DNA from: Paracoccus marcusii
Lineage (GTDB): Bacteria; Pseudomonadota; Alphaproteobacteria; Rhodobacterales; Rhodobacteraceae
NCBI RefSeq assembly: GCF_028621715.1
Contig: NZ_CP117466.1
Location: 2,740,501-2,804,500, forward strand
Reading direction: 5' to 3'
Length of the DNA stretch: 64,000 bases
The notes under the pieces are model-generated. The model made no database searches and was not told the DNA's origin. It worked only from the letters and a program-made list of their open reading frames with translations. The stretch's first letter is position 1; each line of letters starts with the position of its first letter. Below, piece after piece: positions 52,207-62,958 of the stretch. Position numbers and translations under genes: made by a program.

Positions 52207-53436
52207 TTACGCGCTCAATTCCGCGCGATTCAGGGCACAGTGCGACCACAGTGCATCCATCGCCCGGACCAGGTGATCGATCTGCTTCGGATCGTGCACC
52301 GGCGACGGGGTAAAGCGCAGCCGCTCGGTCCCGCGGGGGACCGTGGGGAAGTTGATCGGCTGCACGTAGATGCCGTAATCGCGCAGCAGCATGTCGGACA
52401 GCGCCTTGCAATGCACGGGATGACCGACATGGACGGGCACGATATGGCTGCCGTGGTCGATGATCGGCATACCGAGCGATTTCAGGCGCATCTTCAGGAT
52501 GCGGGCATGCAGCTGCTGCGCATCGCGCAGCTTCTGCCCCTCGGCCGTCTTCAGCAGCGCGATGGACGCCGCGGCCCCCGCTGCAACCGCCGGTGGCAGA
52601 GACGTGGTGAAGATGAACCCCGGCGCATAGGATCGGATCGCGTCGCACATCTTGTCGCTGGCCGCGATATAGCCGCCGAACACGCCGAACGCCTTGCCCA
52701 GGGTGCCGTTGATGATGTCGATGCGGTCCGACAGCCCGTCGCGTTCCGCGACGCCGCCGCCCCGTTTGCCGTACATGCCGACGGCATGGACTTCGTCCAG
52801 ATAGGTCAGCGCGCCGAATTCGTCGGCCAGATCGCAGAACCCCTCGATCGGGCCGAAATCGCCGTCCATCGAATAGATGGATTCGAAGGCGATCAGCTTG
52901 GGCGCATCCGGGTCGTCCGCGGCCAGCAGCTCGCGCAGATGCGCCAGATCGTTGTGCCGGAAGATGCGCTTGGCGCCGCCATTGCGCTTGATCCCCTCAA
53001 TCATGGACGCGTGGTTCAGCTCGTCCGAATAGATGATCAGGCCGGGAAACAGCTTGGGCAGCGTCGACAGCGTCGCGTCATTCGCGATGTAGGCGCTGGA
53101 GAAGACCAGGGCCGCCTGCTTGTCATGCAGGTCCGCCAGTTCGGATTCCAGGCGCTTGTGATAGACCGTGGTGCCGCTGATGTTGCGCGTGCCGCCGGAC
53201 CCCGCGCCGGTGGCGTCCAGCGCCTCGTGCATCGCGGCCAAGACGGTCGGGTGCTGACCCATGCCCAGATAGTCGTTTCCGCACCACACGGTGATTTCCT
53301 GGCGTTCGCCGTCGGGGCGATTCCAGACCGCCTGCGGGAACCGGCCCTGCGCACGTTCGATGTCGATGAAGGTGCGATAGCGCCCTTCTTCGTGCAGACG
53401 TGCAAGGGCCTTGTCCAAGGCGACATCATATTTCAT
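52207..53436 (-). CDS. hemA: 5-aminolevulinate synthase
   Basis: PLP enzyme joining glycine and succinyl-CoA to make 5-aminolevulinate, the first step to haem (and, where present, bacteriochlorophyll) in alphaproteobacteria. The 409 residues match Rhodobacter HemA. The catalytic lysine is Lys248 in [30 protein letters not shown] and [16 protein letters not shown] (PLP aspartate) are typical. AAGGGATCGCCC precedes the ATG at 53436; the upstream ATG at 53475 is less likely. An FNR-type box lies 62 bases upstream, suggesting oxygen control. Confidence 0.97.
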   Translation of the reverse strand: MKYDVALDKALARLHEEGRYRTFIDIERAQGRFPQAVWNRPDGERQEITVWCGNDYLGMGQHPTVLAAMHEALDATGAGSGGTRNISGTTVYHKRLESELADLHDKQAALVFSSAYIANDATLSTLPKLFPGLIIYSDELNHASMIEGIKRNGGAKRIFRHNDLAHLRELLAADDPDAPKLIAFESIYSMDGDFGPIEGFCDLADEFGALTYLDEVHAVGMYGKRGGGVAERDGLSDRIDIINGTLGKAFGVFGGYIAASDKMCDAIRSYAPGFIFTTSLPPAVAAGAAASIALLKTAEGQKLRDAQQLHARILKMRLKSLGMPIIDHGSHIVPVHVGHPVHCKALSDMLLRDYGIYVQPINFPTVPRGTERLRFTPSPVHDPKQIDHLVRAMDALWSHCALNRAELSA

Positions 53437-53498
53437 GGCGGGCGATCCCTTGCATAGCTGGCTGGGTGCGATCATTCTCCGACCGCGCGCTTTCTGCC

Positions 53499-53512
53499 TT
53501 GATAGAGGTCAA
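53499..53512. promoter_or_regulatory. FNR/FnrL-type box upstream of hemA
   Basis: TTGAT-AGAG-GTCAA matches the FNR family consensus TTGAT-N4-ATCAA in nine of ten positions. It sits 62 bases upstream of the hemA ATG, and 87 bases upstream of the divergent M20 peptidase ATG. In Rhodobacter, FnrL is known to act on hemA, so an analogous role is likely. No fnrL gene is in the window. Confidence 0.8.
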
Positions 53513-53599
53513 GGCGCAAAAAAAACAGGCCGAAAACGTCGCAATTCGACGAAAGGCGCAGGCAGAAACCTGAAATCGACACCGCAAGAGGTAGGAATC

Positions 53600-54985
53600 A
53601 TGGGCGAACACGCAAGGCTGCAGGACATCCTGACGCATCTGGACCAGGGGTTGGAGGATGCGCTGGCACGGCTGATGCGTTTTCTGGAGATCCCGTCCAT
53701 CTCGACCGATCCGGCGCATGCGGGCGATGTGCGGACCGCCGCCGAATGGCTGGCACAGGAACTGCGGGACCTGGGCTTCGACACCCAGGTCCACGACACG
53801 CCCGGCCATCCGATGATCACCGCCCGCAGCCCCCGTGGCGATGCGCGCCCGCTGCTGTTCTATGGCCATTACGACGTGCAGCCGGTGGATCCGCTGTCCC
53901 TGTGGGACCGCCCGCCATTCGAACCGGCGATCGAGGATACGCCCCAGGGACGGGTGATCCGCGCCCGCGGCGCGTCCGACGACAAGGGCCAGCTGATGAC
54001 CTTCGTCGAGGCATTCCGGGCCTGGAAGGCCGTGCATGGCGCCCTGCCCACCGACCTGATCCTGCTGCTCGAGGGCGAGGAGGAGTCCGGCTCTCCGTCG
54101 TTGCGACCGTTCCTGATCGAACATGCCGACAGCCTGCGCGCCGATCTGGCGATGATCTGCGACACGGCGCGCTATGCCGACGGGCGGCCCGCCATCACCA
54201 CGCAACTGCGCGGGCTGGTGGGACAGGAGGTCGTGATCCATGCCGCCGATCGCGACCTGCATTCAGGCAGCTTCGGTGGGCTGGCGGCGAACCCGATCAT
54301 GATCCTGGCGCAGGCGCTGGCGGCGTTGAAGGACGACACGGGTCGCGTCACCCTGCCCGGCTTCTATGACGGCGTGGCGGATCTGTCGCCGGAGCTGGCG
54401 CGCGACTGGCAGGCGCTGAATTTCGACGCCGCCGACTATCTGTCGCGCGTGGGACTGTCCCAGCCCATCGGCGAACGGGGCCGCACCGCGTTGGAGATGG
54501 TCTGGAACCAGCCCACGGCCGAGATCAACGGCATCGCCGGCGGCTATGCCGGCGCGGGGTTCAAGACCGTTCTGCCGGCGACGGCGCGGGCCAAGGTCAG
54601 CTTCCGCCTGACGGGCACCCAGGACCCGCAGGCGGTGCGCCAGGCTTTCCAGGATCACGTGCGCCGCTTCGTTCCCGCCGATTGCCGGGTGGAATTCCAC
54701 GACCACGGCGCCGGGCCCGCCAGCGTCATGGACATCAGCGATCCGGCGTTCGGCCAGGCCAAGGATGCGCTGACGCAGGAATGGGGCCAGGAGGCCGCCT
54801 ATATCGGCGGCGGCGGGTCGATCCCCATCGCGGGCGATTTCAAGGAGCTGCTGGGCATGGATTCGATGCTGGTTGGATTTGCCCGCGACGACGACCGCAT
54901 CCATTCACCGAACGAAAAGTACGACGTGGAAAGCTTTGCCAAGGGCGCGCGGTCCTGGGCGCGCATCCTGTCGGCTCTGCGCTGA
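53600..54985 (+). CDS. M20-family metallo-dipeptidase
   Basis: Cytoplasmic di-zinc peptidase of the M20 (PepV/carnosinase-like) group, 461 residues. Metal ligands and catalytic residues: FYGHYDVQPVDP, GASDDKGQLMTFVEAF, LLLEGEEESGSPSL and, in the lid, DLHSGSFGG. The second half holds AEINGIAGGYAGAGFKTVLP and the C-terminal GGGGSIPIAGDFKELLG. GAGGTAGGAATC precedes the ATG. Divergent from hemA across the FNR-type box. Confidence 0.92.
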   Translation: MGEHARLQDILTHLDQGLEDALARLMRFLEIPSISTDPAHAGDVRTAAEWLAQELRDLGFDTQVHDTPGHPMITARSPRGDARPLLFYGHYDVQPVDPLSLWDRPPFEPAIEDTPQGRVIRARGASDDKGQLMTFVEAFRAWKAVHGALPTDLILLLEGEEESGSPSLRPFLIEHADSLRADLAMICDTARYADGRPAITTQLRGLVGQEVVIHAADRDLHSGSFGGLAANPIMILAQALAALKDDTGRVTLPGFYDGVADLSPELARDWQALNFDAADYLSRVGLSQPIGERGRTALEMVWNQPTAEINGIAGGYAGAGFKTVLPATARAKVSFRLTGTQDPQAVRQAFQDHVRRFVPADCRVEFHDHGAGPASVMDISDPAFGQAKDALTQEWGQEAAYIGGGGSIPIAGDFKELLGMDSMLVGFARDDDRIHSPNEKYDVESFAKGARSWARILSALR

Positions 54986-54991
54986 CATGAA

Positions 54992-55017
54992 AAAGGGGGC
55001 CCGATCCGGCCCCCTTT
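54992..55017. terminator. Bidirectional terminator after the M20 gene
   Basis: AAAGGGGGCC and GGCCCCCTTT form a perfect 10-bp stem with a six-base loop and short A/T flanks on both sides; serves both the M20 and the lytic transglycosylase genes. Confidence 0.75.
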
Positions 55018-55035
55018 CCCCAACTTGATCCGGTC

Positions 55036-55647
55036 TCAGCCCTGCGCGCTGCAATAGCTTTGGCTGGAGGTCCAGGCGGCGATGTCCGCGCGCTTCTTGC
55101 TGCTGCGCATCGGCGCCCAGTCCCGCGCGACGCCGCGCCAGCCGTTGTCGTCGCGGGCGACGGCGTTGTCGCGTCCCACCTGCTGTGCGGCGATCTTGAC
55201 CGCGCATGCCATGTTGTCGGCGCCGTTGCGGATGTTGCCGGTGCAGTCATAGTTGCGCCATGTCGCCGGCGCGATCTGCATCAGGCCGATCCATTTGCCA
55301 CCGCCACCGGCGGCCTGCGGATTGAAGGTGCTTTCGTGCCGCGCGACGGCCGACAGCAGGCCCGCCCAGAACGCCTTGCGGCCGGTGGGGGCAAGCTGGC
55401 GATAGTTGGGGCAGAATTCCGCGATGTCATGGGGGACGCTGGACAGCATCGTCACGCCTTCGCGGTCAAGCGCCTCCATCGTGGCGCGGGTCCATTCGTC
55501 AGAGCCGTTGCGCTCTCCCCACCGCATCGGGGGCACCTGGGCCAGGGCCATCTCCTGTGCCTCGACCTGGGCGTCGGTCGGACCCGACGGGGTCGTGGAA
55601 CAGGCGGCCACCAGGGCTAGGGCGGCAAGGGAAAGCGCGGCGCGCAT
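55036..55647 (-). CDS. Lytic transglycosylase-like lipoprotein
   Basis: A 203-residue predicted lipoprotein. Signal peptide and lipobox LVAAC (Cys16). The SLT-like domain begins about residue 90: AVARHESTFNPQAAGGGGKWIGLMQIAPATW, where the ES pair holds the catalytic glutamate and GLMQI is the second signature; ACAVKIAAQQV follows. It should cut glycan strands of peptidoglycan non-hydrolytically, anchored in the outer membrane. GAGGTAACC precedes the ATG. Confidence 0.85.
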   Translation of the reverse strand: MRAALSLAALALVAACSTTPSGPTDAQVEAQEMALAQVPPMRWGERNGSDEWTRATMEALDREGVTMLSSVPHDIAEFCPNYRQLAPTGRKAFWAGLLSAVARHESTFNPQAAGGGGKWIGLMQIAPATWRNYDCTGNIRNGADNMACAVKIAAQQVGRDNAVARDDNGWRGVARDWAPMRSSKKRADIAAWTSSQSYCSAQG

Positions 55648-55924
55648 GGTTACCTCAAAGGGTGGTTTCGTCGTCCTCTGCCATAGCGTGTGTCGAATAT
55701 CCTGCAAGAAGAAGGATTTGCCTCGGCGGGAACCTGCCGCGACGCGAAAGGCAGATGGTCGGAAATCCGCCGACGGCCTTGGACGAACGCCGCCGTTCAT
55801 TCGAATTTTACGCATTGCACGGCGCCCATGATGATTCGCGCGGCAGTGGCGGGCGGGGCCGTGACAATGCCGCAGCCTTGCCCTAAAACCGCCGCCAGAC
55901 CGTTTGCCGCCAAAGAGGCCCGCC

Positions 55925-57436
55925 ATGCTTGACCTGACCTTCACCGCCCCGCAGCCGAAAGTGATCCAAGGCGCGCAAGGCGATTGGGAGCTGGTGATCG
56001 GGCTGGAGGTTCACGCCCAGGTCGCATCGAACGCCAAGCTGTTTTCCGGCGCCTCGACCCGTTTCGGGTCCGAGCCCAACAGCAACGTGGCCTTCGTCGA
56101 TGCGGCCATGCCGGGCATGCTGCCGGTCATCAACGAATTCTGCGTGGCGCAGGCGGTCCGCACCGGCCTTGGCCTGAAGGCCCAGATCAACCTGCGCAGC
56201 GCGTTCGACCGAAAGAACTATTTCTATCCCGACCTGCCGCAGGGCTATCAGATCAGCCAGTTGTATCACCCCATCGTGGGCGAGGGAGAGATCATCGTCG
56301 ACATGGCCCCCGGCGTCGCCCGCCGCGTCCGCGTCGAGCGCATCCACCTTGAACAGGACGCGGGCAAGTCGATCCACGACATGGACCCGACCATGTCCTT
56401 CGTCGATTTGAACCGCACCGGCGTCGCCCTGATGGAGATCGTCAGCCGCCCCGACATCCGCGGCCCCGAGGAGGCCGCCGCCTATGTCGTCAAGCTGCGC
56501 CAGATCCTGCGCTATCTGGGCACCTGCGACGGCAACATGCAGAACGGCAACCTGCGCGCCGACGTCAACGTCAGCGTCTGCAAGCCCGGCGATTACGAAC
56601 GGTTCCAGGAGACCGGCGATTTCGGCCATCTGGGCACGCGCTGCGAGATCAAGAACATGAACTCGATGCGCTTCATCCAGGCGGCCATCGACTATGAGGC
56701 CCGGCGCCAGATCGCGATCCTTGAGGATGGCGGAAAGATCGTCCAGGAGACGCGCCTTTATGATCCCGACAAGGGAGAGACGCGGTCGATGCGGTCGAAG
56801 GAGGAGGCGCATGATTATCGCTACTTCCCCGACCCCGACCTTCTGCCGCTGGAGATCGAGCAGGCCTGGGTGGATGACATCGCGGCATCCATGCCCGAAC
56901 TGCCCGATGAGAAGAAGGCCCGCTTCGTGCAGGGCATGGGCCTGTCGGAATATGATGCGGGCGTGCTGACCGCAGAGGTCGAGAACGCCGACTACTTCGA
57001 GGCCGTGGCATCGGGCCGCGACGGGAAGATGGCCGCGAACTGGGTCATCAACGAGCTGTTCGGCCGCCTGAACAAGGAAGGTCTGACCATCGCGACCTCT
57101 CCGGTGTCCGCCGCGCAGCTGGGTGGCGTGATCGACCTGATCGCGTCGGACGCGATTTCCGGCAAGATCGCCAAGGACCTGTTCGAGATCCTGTGGACTG
57201 AAGGCGGCGACCCCGCCCGGATCGTCGAGGAACGCGGCATGAAGCAGGTCACCGACCTTGGCGCGATCGAAGCTGCGGTCGATCAGATCATTGCCGACAA
57301 CCCCGCCCAGGTCGAAAAGGCGCGCGCCAACCCCAAGCTGGCGGGCTGGTTCGTGGGCCAGGTGCTGAAGGCCACCGGCGGCAAGGCGAATCCCGCCGCC
57401 GTCAACGACATGGTCGCCCGGAAACTGGCTCTGTGA
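55925..57436 (+). CDS. gatB: Asp/Glu-tRNA amidotransferase subunit B
   Basis: Kinase/transamidase subunit of GatCAB, which makes Gln-tRNA-Gln (and Asn-tRNA-Asn) from mischarged tRNAs. The 503 residues match. [16 protein letters not shown] starts the catalytic cradle, [21 protein letters not shown] and [12 protein letters not shown] follow, and the C-terminal 150 residues form the YqeY-like tRNA-binding domain ([23 protein letters not shown]). gatA and gatC are not in the window. AAAGAGGCCCGCC precedes the ATG; the ATG at 55904 is rejected. Confidence 0.97.
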   Translation: MLDLTFTAPQPKVIQGAQGDWELVIGLEVHAQVASNAKLFSGASTRFGSEPNSNVAFVDAAMPGMLPVINEFCVAQAVRTGLGLKAQINLRSAFDRKNYFYPDLPQGYQISQLYHPIVGEGEIIVDMAPGVARRVRVERIHLEQDAGKSIHDMDPTMSFVDLNRTGVALMEIVSRPDIRGPEEAAAYVVKLRQILRYLGTCDGNMQNGNLRADVNVSVCKPGDYERFQETGDFGHLGTRCEIKNMNSMRFIQAAIDYEARRQIAILEDGGKIVQETRLYDPDKGETRSMRSKEEAHDYRYFPDPDLLPLEIEQAWVDDIAASMPELPDEKKARFVQGMGLSEYDAGVLTAEVENADYFEAVASGRDGKMAANWVINELFGRLNKEGLTIATSPVSAAQLGGVIDLIASDAISGKIAKDLFEILWTEGGDPARIVEERGMKQVTDLGAIEAAVDQIIADNPAQVEKARANPKLAGWFVGQVLKATGGKANPAAVNDMVARKLAL

Positions 57437-57465
57437 CCCTTATCCCATCGCGACAGGACGCCGAC

Positions 57466-57774
57466 ATGCGCTTTGAATATTCCGTCATCCCCGCGCCGAC
57501 CAAGACGGAGAAGGCCCGCGAGGCAAAGACGCCGACCGATCGGTATGCCCTGTCGCTGACGGCAGAGCTGAACCGCATGTCGGCCGAGGGCTGGGAATAC
57601 GTGCGCGCCGATGTCCTGCCAAGCGAGGAGCGCAGCGGCCTGACCGGGCGCACCACGGTCTATCATAATGTGCTGGTGTTCCGCCGCCCGCACAGCGTCG
57701 ATCCTGAACTGCGCCGCCTGCCCCAGCCCGAGGCCGCGCCCGCGGCCCCCGATGCGATGACCGACCGTCCGTAA
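57466..57774 (+). CDS. DUF4177-domain protein
   Basis: A 102-residue cytoplasmic protein of unknown function. RFEYSVIPAPTKTEKA near the start and MSAEGWEYVRADVLPSEERSG are the DUF4177-like parts; the C-terminus is Pro/Ala rich. ACAGGACG precedes the ATG at 57466; a GTG at 57433 would overlap the gatB stop. It ends three bases before the convergent amidotransferase gene, with no room for a terminator. Confidence 0.75.
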   Translation: MRFEYSVIPAPTKTEKAREAKTPTDRYALSLTAELNRMSAEGWEYVRADVLPSEERSGLTGRTTVYHNVLVFRRPHSVDPELRRLPQPEAAPAAPDAMTDRP

Positions 57775-57777
57775 GGG

Positions 57778-58572
57778 TCAGGCGGCCGCGCTGAGCGGTT
57801 CGGGGCAGAACGGCACGACCTCGACCCGGCCACGCTCGAACGTGCAGAAGCTGCCGGGGGGAACCTCGGTCCAGTCCGCCTCGTCGCTCTCCAGCGGTTC
57901 GGACACGACGGCCCAGCCCTGACGGCTTTCCGACCACCGATGGTACAGCGACGGCGCCTGATCGTCGCTGCTGTAGCGCAGCGCGTACAGCCGCTCTCCG
58001 TCCGACAGGGCGCAGGCGGCGCGGACATGCGGTGCGCAGCCGCGCTGACGCGCCAATGTGCCCAACAGCCCAAGCGCCCGTTCCATCGCAACCTTGGGGT
58101 TCTGGTCCAGCCCGCATCCCAGGGCGACCAGGAACAGCGCCTCGCTGTCGGTCGCGCCCTTGCGGTGGGGATAGTATTCGTCCGGGATCAGCACGTCGGC
58201 ATGACGTCGGAAGGCGTCATAGCCGCCGAACTGGCCATTATGCATGAAGCTCCATCGACCGACGGCAAAGGGATGACAGTTGTTGCGGCTGGTCGCCGTC
58301 CCCGTCGACGCCCGCACATGCGCCATGAACAGGCCGGACCGCACCTGCGCCACAAGGCTGCGCAGGTTCGGGTCGGACCAGGCCGGCATGACATCGCGGT
58401 ACAGCCCAGGTTCGGGACGTTCGCCGTACCACGCGATGCCGAAGCCGTCGGCATTCACCGGCGTATGGCACCGCATTGCACCCTGGCTCTGCCGGATCAG
58501 CGAATGCGCTGGCCGGCTGACGATATCCTCCAGAAAGATCGGTGCGCCCAGATAGGCGGCCCAACGACACAT
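57778..58572 (-). CDS. Class II glutamine amidotransferase
   Basis: A 264-residue Ntn-type amidotransferase. The nucleophile would be Cys2 after Met removal (MCRWAAYLGAPIFLED), supported by NADGFGIAWYG, HVRASTGTATSRNNCHPF and FMHNGQFGG, the standard glutamine-site motifs. The MCRWAAYLG start is close to EgtC of ergothioneine synthesis, but no egtB or egtD is present, and the wider YafJ group fits as well. The start at 58572 is required by the Cys2 rule; the ATG at 58587 is excluded for that reason. Confidence 0.88.
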   Translation of the reverse strand: MCRWAAYLGAPIFLEDIVSRPAHSLIRQSQGAMRCHTPVNADGFGIAWYGERPEPGLYRDVMPAWSDPNLRSLVAQVRSGLFMAHVRASTGTATSRNNCHPFAVGRWSFMHNGQFGGYDAFRRHADVLIPDEYYPHRKGATDSEALFLVALGCGLDQNPKVAMERALGLLGTLARQRGCAPHVRAACALSDGERLYALRYSSDDQAPSLYHRWSESRQGWAVVSEPLESDEADWTEVPPGSFCTFERGRVEVVPFCPEPLSAAA

Positions 58573-58631
58573 GCCCTGCCCCTTCACGTCTCTTTTGTGA
58601 CAGGACTAGCACGAAAGTCTGAAGGTTTCAC

Positions 58632-58931
58632 CTATTCCGTGGGGGGTGCGGCCTCTTCCACGATTACAAGATCGCGTTCGCTGGCCCCTTTGGCATGCGC
58701 AAGCGCCGCCTGGTACTCGGTGCTGTGATAACAGGCAACGGCCGCATCAAGTGACGGGAACCGCGCGACCACGTGGCGGGCGCGGTCCGCCCCCTCCAGC
58801 ACGTGATAGCGGCCGGCGCGGGCCAGGAACACACCGCCATGGGCGGCGATCGCAGGGCCCGCCGCCTTGGCATAAAGGCCATAGGCGTCCGGGTCCGTCA
58901 CGGTCACATGGGCAATCCAAAGCGCTGTCAT
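58632..58931 (-). CDS. DUF1330-family protein
   Basis: A 99-residue ferredoxin-like protein: [44 protein letters not shown] and [35 protein letters not shown] are typical DUF1330. Function unknown. Its start overlaps the end of alaS by four bases (ATGA), so it is translationally coupled to it. Confidence 0.88.
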   Translation of the reverse strand: MTALWIAHVTVTDPDAYGLYAKAAGPAIAAHGGVFLARAGRYHVLEGADRARHVVARFPSLDAAVACYHSTEYQAALAHAKGASERDLVIVEEAAPPTE

Positions 58932-61579
58932 TTGCTGTCCTCGATGATCTTGCGGGCGTCCTGGAACGCCGTTTCCGCGGCCGCCAGAGAGGGCGCGCCA
59001 CCCTGTGCCCGGTCGGGGCGGCCGCCACCGCCCTTGCCGCCCAGTGCCGCGGTCGCAGCCTGCACCAGCGCCACGGCACTGATGCGACCGGTCAGATCGG
59101 GCGTGACGCCCGCGGCCACGGTGGCCTTGCCGCCATCCTCGGCCAGCACCAGAACGGCGCCGCTGCCCAGGGATGCCTTCATCTCGTCGACCAGCGCACC
59201 CAGTTCCTTGCCGCCCACGCCATCGACCTTGCGGGCGATGAACTTGACACCCGCGATCTCCTCGGCCTCGTCACCGCCGCCCATCGCCAGCTGCCGCTTC
59301 AGCTGCGCGACCTCGTTGGCCAGCGCCTTGCGTTCGTCGGCCAGCGCGCGGACGCGGGTCACCACCTCGGCGGACTGCGCCTTGAGGATGCCCGCGATCT
59401 CGGCCAGGCGGCTGTCCGCATCGCGCAGATGCGCCAGCGCCGCCTGTCCGGTCAGCGCCTCGATCCGCCGGACACCCGCGCTGGAGGCCGCGTCGCCCAA
59501 CAGCACGAACGCCCCGATATCGCCGGTCCGCGCGACATGCGTGCCGCCGCACAGCTCCAACGAATAGGTCGCCCCATCGGCGCCCTTGCCGCTGCCGGGC
59601 TGCGCGCCCATCGACACGACGCGAACCTCGTCGCCGTATTTCTCGCCGAACAGGGCCTGCGCCCCCAAGGCGCGTGCATCGTCAGGCGTCATGATCCGGG
59701 TCTCGACGGGGCTGTTCTGGCGCACATAGCCGTTCACCTCGGCCTCGATCGCCGCAAGCTGCTCGGCGGTGACCGCATGATTGTGGCTGAAGTCGAACCG
59801 CAGCCGGTCCGGCGCGTTCAGGCTGCCCCGCTGTGCGACGTGATCGCCAAGGGCCCCGCGCAGCGCCTCGTGCAGCAGGTGCGTCGCCGAGTGGTTCGCG
59901 CGGATCGCCGACCGGCGGTCGTGATCGACCGACAGCTGCGCCCCTTGGCCACGGCTTATCGTGCCCATCGTGACTTGGGCCTGATGGATAAAGACGCCGG
60001 CAACCTTCTTGGTGTCGGTGACGCGTGCCGCGCCCGTGTCGGTGCGGATCAGGCCGTGATCGCCGACCTGCCCGCCGCTTTCGGCATAGAAGGGCGACTG
60101 GTTCACCACGATGGCGACCTTGGCCCCCTCGCCCGCCTCGACCGCGTCGGCGCCGTCGATCACCAGCGCGGTGATCTGGCCCTCGGCCTCCTCGGTGTCA
60201 TAGCCCAGGAACTCGGTGACGCCGTGCTTTTCGGCCAGCTCGAACCAGATGGTCGCATCCGCGGCCTCTCCGGAACCCGACCATGCGGCACGGGCCATGC
60301 GCTTCTGCTCCGCCATCGCCGCGTCGAACCCTTCGGTCTGCACCGCGCGGCCCTTTTCGCGCAGTGCGTCCTGGGTCAGGTCGAGCGGAAATCCGAACGT
60401 GTCGTACAGCTTGAACGCGGCCTCGCCCGGCAGGTCGGCCCCTTCGGGCAGGCGCGCCAGTTCGTCGTCCAGCAGGCGCAGACCCCGGTCCAGCGTCTGG
60501 CGGAACCGCGTTTCCTCGGACCGCAGGGTCTCCTCGATCATCGCCTGCGCGCGTGTCAGCTCCGGATAGGCCGCGCCCATCTGGCGCACCAATGCGGGCA
60601 CCAGCTTGTGCATGACCGGGTCCTGCGCGCCCAGCATGTGCGCATGGCGCATCGCGCGGCGCATGATCCGGCGCAGCACGTAACCACGGCCCTCGTTCGA
60701 GGGCATCACCCCGTCCGCAATCAGGAAGCTGGTCGACCGCAGGTGATCCGCGATTACCCGGTGATGCACCTTGCCCGGCCCGTCGGGATCCGCGCTGCTC
60801 GCATGGGCCGAGGCCTCGATCAGCGACCGCATCAGGTCGGTGTCATAGTTGTCGTGCTTGCCCTGCAGCAGTGCGCCGATCCGCTCCAGCCCCATGCCGG
60901 TGTCGATGGACTGCATGTCCAACGCGCGCATCGAGCCGTCCTCGAACTGCTCGTTCTGCATGAAGACCAGGTTCCAGATCTCGATGAAGCGGTCGCCATC
61001 CTCGTCCGGGCTGCCCGGAGGGCCGCCGGGGATCTTGTCACCATGATCGAAGAAGATCTCGGTGCAGGGGCCACAGGGACCGGTCGGGCCCATCTGCCAG
61101 AAATTGTCCGATGTCGGAATACGGATGATGCGGTCGTCGGACAGGCCCGCGACCTTCTTCCAGATCTGCACGGCCTCATCGTCGGTGTGATAGACGGTGA
61201 CCAGCAGGCGATCCTTGGGGATCGCGAAATCGCGGGTCAGCAACTCCCAGGCATGCGCGATCGCCTGGTCCTTGAAATAGTCGCCAAAGCTGAAGTTGCC
61301 CAGCATCTCGAAGAACGTGTGGTGCCGCGCCGTATAGCCAACATTGTCCAGGTCGTTGTGCTTGCCGCCGGCACGAACGCATTTCTGCGCGGTGGTCGCG
61401 CGGTTGTAGTCGCGCGTCTCGACCCCGGTGAACAGGTTCTTGAACTGCACCATGCCAGAGTTGGCGAACATCAGCGTGGGGTCGTTGCGCGGGACCAGCG
61501 GGCTGCTGTCCACGACCCGGTGGCCGTTCCTTTCGAAATAGCCAAGGAAAGTCGAGCGGATGTCATTCAGACTGGGCAT
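58928..61579 (-). CDS. alaS: Alanyl-tRNA synthetase
   Basis: Charges tRNA-Ala, with editing of Ser and Gly. The 883 residues match. Class II core at the N-terminus ([37 protein letters not shown] cut here for length; motif 2 region [18 protein letters not shown]), then the editing domain with zinc ligands in [12 protein letters not shown] and CGGTHVAR, and the C-Ala/DHHA1 end ([12 protein letters not shown]). It is the second gene of the recA-alaS-DUF1330 run, though recA has its own terminator. Confidence 0.97.
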   Translation of the reverse strand: MPSLNDIRSTFLGYFERNGHRVVDSSPLVPRNDPTLMFANSGMVQFKNLFTGVETRDYNRATTAQKCVRAGGKHNDLDNVGYTARHHTFFEMLGNFSFGDYFKDQAIAHAWELLTRDFAIPKDRLLVTVYHTDDEAVQIWKKVAGLSDDRIIRIPTSDNFWQMGPTGPCGPCTEIFFDHGDKIPGGPPGSPDEDGDRFIEIWNLVFMQNEQFEDGSMRALDMQSIDTGMGLERIGALLQGKHDNYDTDLMRSLIEASAHASSADPDGPGKVHHRVIADHLRSTSFLIADGVMPSNEGRGYVLRRIMRRAMRHAHMLGAQDPVMHKLVPALVRQMGAAYPELTRAQAMIEETLRSEETRFRQTLDRGLRLLDDELARLPEGADLPGEAAFKLYDTFGFPLDLTQDALREKGRAVQTEGFDAAMAEQKRMARAAWSGSGEAADATIWFELAEKHGVTEFLGYDTEEAEGQITALVIDGADAVEAGEGAKVAIVVNQSPFYAESGGQVGDHGLIRTDTGAARVTDTKKVAGVFIHQAQVTMGTISRGQGAQLSVDHDRRSAIRANHSATHLLHEALRGALGDHVAQRGSLNAPDRLRFDFSHNHAVTAEQLAAIEAEVNGYVRQNSPVETRIMTPDDARALGAQALFGEKYGDEVRVVSMGAQPGSGKGADGATYSLELCGGTHVARTGDIGAFVLLGDAASSAGVRRIEALTGQAALAHLRDADSRLAEIAGILKAQSAEVVTRVRALADERKALANEVAQLKRQLAMGGGDEAEEIAGVKFIARKVDGVGGKELGALVDEMKASLGSGAVLVLAEDGGKATVAAGVTPDLTGRISAVALVQAATAALGGKGGGGRPDRAQGGAPSLAAAETAFQDARKIIEDSK

Positions 61580-61670
61580 GGCGGGCCTTCATCGCAAAAG
61601 TGTCTCCGGCCAAGCCGGGCTGCCGATGGTCTATCGCTCGGCCGCTGCCCTGTCCAGCAACCGGCATGCG

Positions 61671-61696
61671 AAAAGGCGCAGGGTCTCCCCCGCGCC
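61671..61696 (-). terminator. Terminator after recA
   Basis: Read leftward, GGCGCGGGG-GAGA-CCCTGCGCC (one G-U pair) followed by TTTT: a complete intrinsic terminator between recA and alaS. Confidence 0.8.
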
Positions 61697-61718
61697 CGTC
61701 GTCGTGATGGCAGCGACC

Positions 61719-62798
61719 TTATTCGGTCAGCGAGTCGTCGTCGCCGCTGTCCGACCCTTCGCCGACGCCGAATTCCAGGCCATGACTGGCGCGGATCTTG
61801 TCTTCGATGGCAAAGGCCACCTCGGGGCGGTCGCGCAGGAACTGCTTGGCGTTCTCGCGGCCCTGGCCGATGCGCTCGTCACCATAGGAGTACCAGGCGC
61901 CCGACTTCTCGACCACGCCGGCCTTGACGCCAAGGTCGATAAGTTCGCCGACCTTGCTGATGCCCTCTCCGTACATGATGTCGAACTCGACCTGCCGGAA
62001 GGGGGGCGCGACCTTGTTCTTAACGACCTTGACGCGGGTGGCGTTGCCCACGACCTCGTCGCGGTCCTTGACCGCGCCGGTGCGGCGGATGTCCAGACGA
62101 ACGGAGGCATAGAACTTCAGCGCGTTGCCGCCTGTTGTGGTCTCGGGGTTGCCGAACATCACGCCGATCTTCATGCGGATCTGGTTGATGAAGATCACCA
62201 TGCAGTTCGAACGCCCGATGCTGGCGGTCAGCTTGCGCATGGCCTGGCTCATCAGGCGGGCCTGGCTGCCCATCTGCATGTCGCCCATGTCGCCCTCGAT
62301 CTCGGACTTGGGCGTCAGCGCCGCAACCGAGTCGACCACGACCAAGCTGACCGCGCCTGACCGCACCAGCGTGTCCACGATCTCCAGCGCCTGCTCGCCC
62401 GTATCGGGCTGGCTGATCAGCAACTCGTCCAGGTTCACGCCCAGCTTCTTAGCATATTGCGGGTCCAGCGCGTGTTCCGCGTCAACGAAGGCGCAGACGC
62501 CGCCCTTCTTCTGCTCCTCGGCCACGACATGCAGCGTCAGCGTCGTCTTGCCCGAGCTTTCCGGCCCGAAGATCTCGATGATCCGGCCCTTGGGCAGGCC
62601 GCCGATGCCGAGCGCGATGTCCAGACCCAACGACCCCGTCGAGGTCGACTCGATCTCGGCCACGGGATTGTCCTTGCCCAGCTTCATGATCGAGCCCTTG
62701 CCGAACTGCCGTTCGATCTGGGCCAGGGCGCTGTCCAGCGCCTTCTGCTTGTCCGCCGCGCGTTTGTCCGTCATGTCGAAGATGCTCGCCTGTGCCAT
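61719..62798 (-). CDS. recA: Recombinase RecA
   Basis: Strand-exchange ATPase and co-protease for LexA. The 359 residues match. Walker [12 protein letters not shown], Walker [11 protein letters not shown], loop L1 and the [13 protein letters not shown] segment, then the DNA-binding loop L2 region ([20 protein letters not shown]). The acidic C-terminus ([12 protein letters not shown]) is typical. Controlled by the promoter and LexA box just upstream, hence SOS-inducible. Confidence 0.98.
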   Translation of the reverse strand: MAQASIFDMTDKRAADKQKALDSALAQIERQFGKGSIMKLGKDNPVAEIESTSTGSLGLDIALGIGGLPKGRIIEIFGPESSGKTTLTLHVVAEEQKKGGVCAFVDAEHALDPQYAKKLGVNLDELLISQPDTGEQALEIVDTLVRSGAVSLVVVDSVAALTPKSEIEGDMGDMQMGSQARLMSQAMRKLTASIGRSNCMVIFINQIRMKIGVMFGNPETTTGGNALKFYASVRLDIRRTGAVKDRDEVVGNATRVKVVKNKVAPPFRQVEFDIMYGEGISKVGELIDLGVKAGVVEKSGAWYSYGDERIGQGRENAKQFLRDRPEVAFAIEDKIRASHGLEFGVGEGSDSGDDDSLTE

Positions 62799-62857
62799 GT
62801 GATCCCCACGTTATTTCACAGCCCTCCGGGCGGGGCAATCAATTCGACCGACCGGAT

Positions 62858-62872
62858 GTTCTTGTCTTGTTC
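62858..62872. promoter_or_regulatory. LexA (SOS) box of recA
   Basis: GTTC-TTGTCTT-GTTC (GAAC-N7-GAAC on the recA strand), an exact match to the alphaproteobacterial LexA consensus. It starts five bases downstream of the recA -10 element and so covers the transcription start. Confidence 0.93.
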
Positions 62873-62877
62873 ACCAC

Positions 62878-62906
62878 TAGATGCGTCATCCTTAACCGGT
62901 TTTCAA
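62878..62906 (-). promoter_or_regulatory. Sigma-70 promoter of recA
   Basis: On the recA strand TTGAAA (62906-62901), 17 bases, CATCTA (62883-62878). The -10 resembles the TATCTA of the groES promoter in this window. Confidence 0.8.
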
Positions 62907-62911
62907 GGATG
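62887..62911. promoter_or_regulatory. Inverted repeat over the recA -35 region
   Basis: CATCCTT and AAGGATG, perfect 7-bp arms with an 11-base centre, span the recA -35. A further operator is possible, but an accident of sequence cannot be excluded. Confidence 0.3.
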
Positions 62912-62958
62912 TTGTGGACGATTGTCGATTCGTCTGCGCCAGCATCGCGCGGACAGGG

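Noticed and set aside
57433..57465. GTG start for the DUF4177 gene overlapping gatB
   Set aside because: The ATG at 57466 has a ribosome site and begins exactly at the conserved domain.
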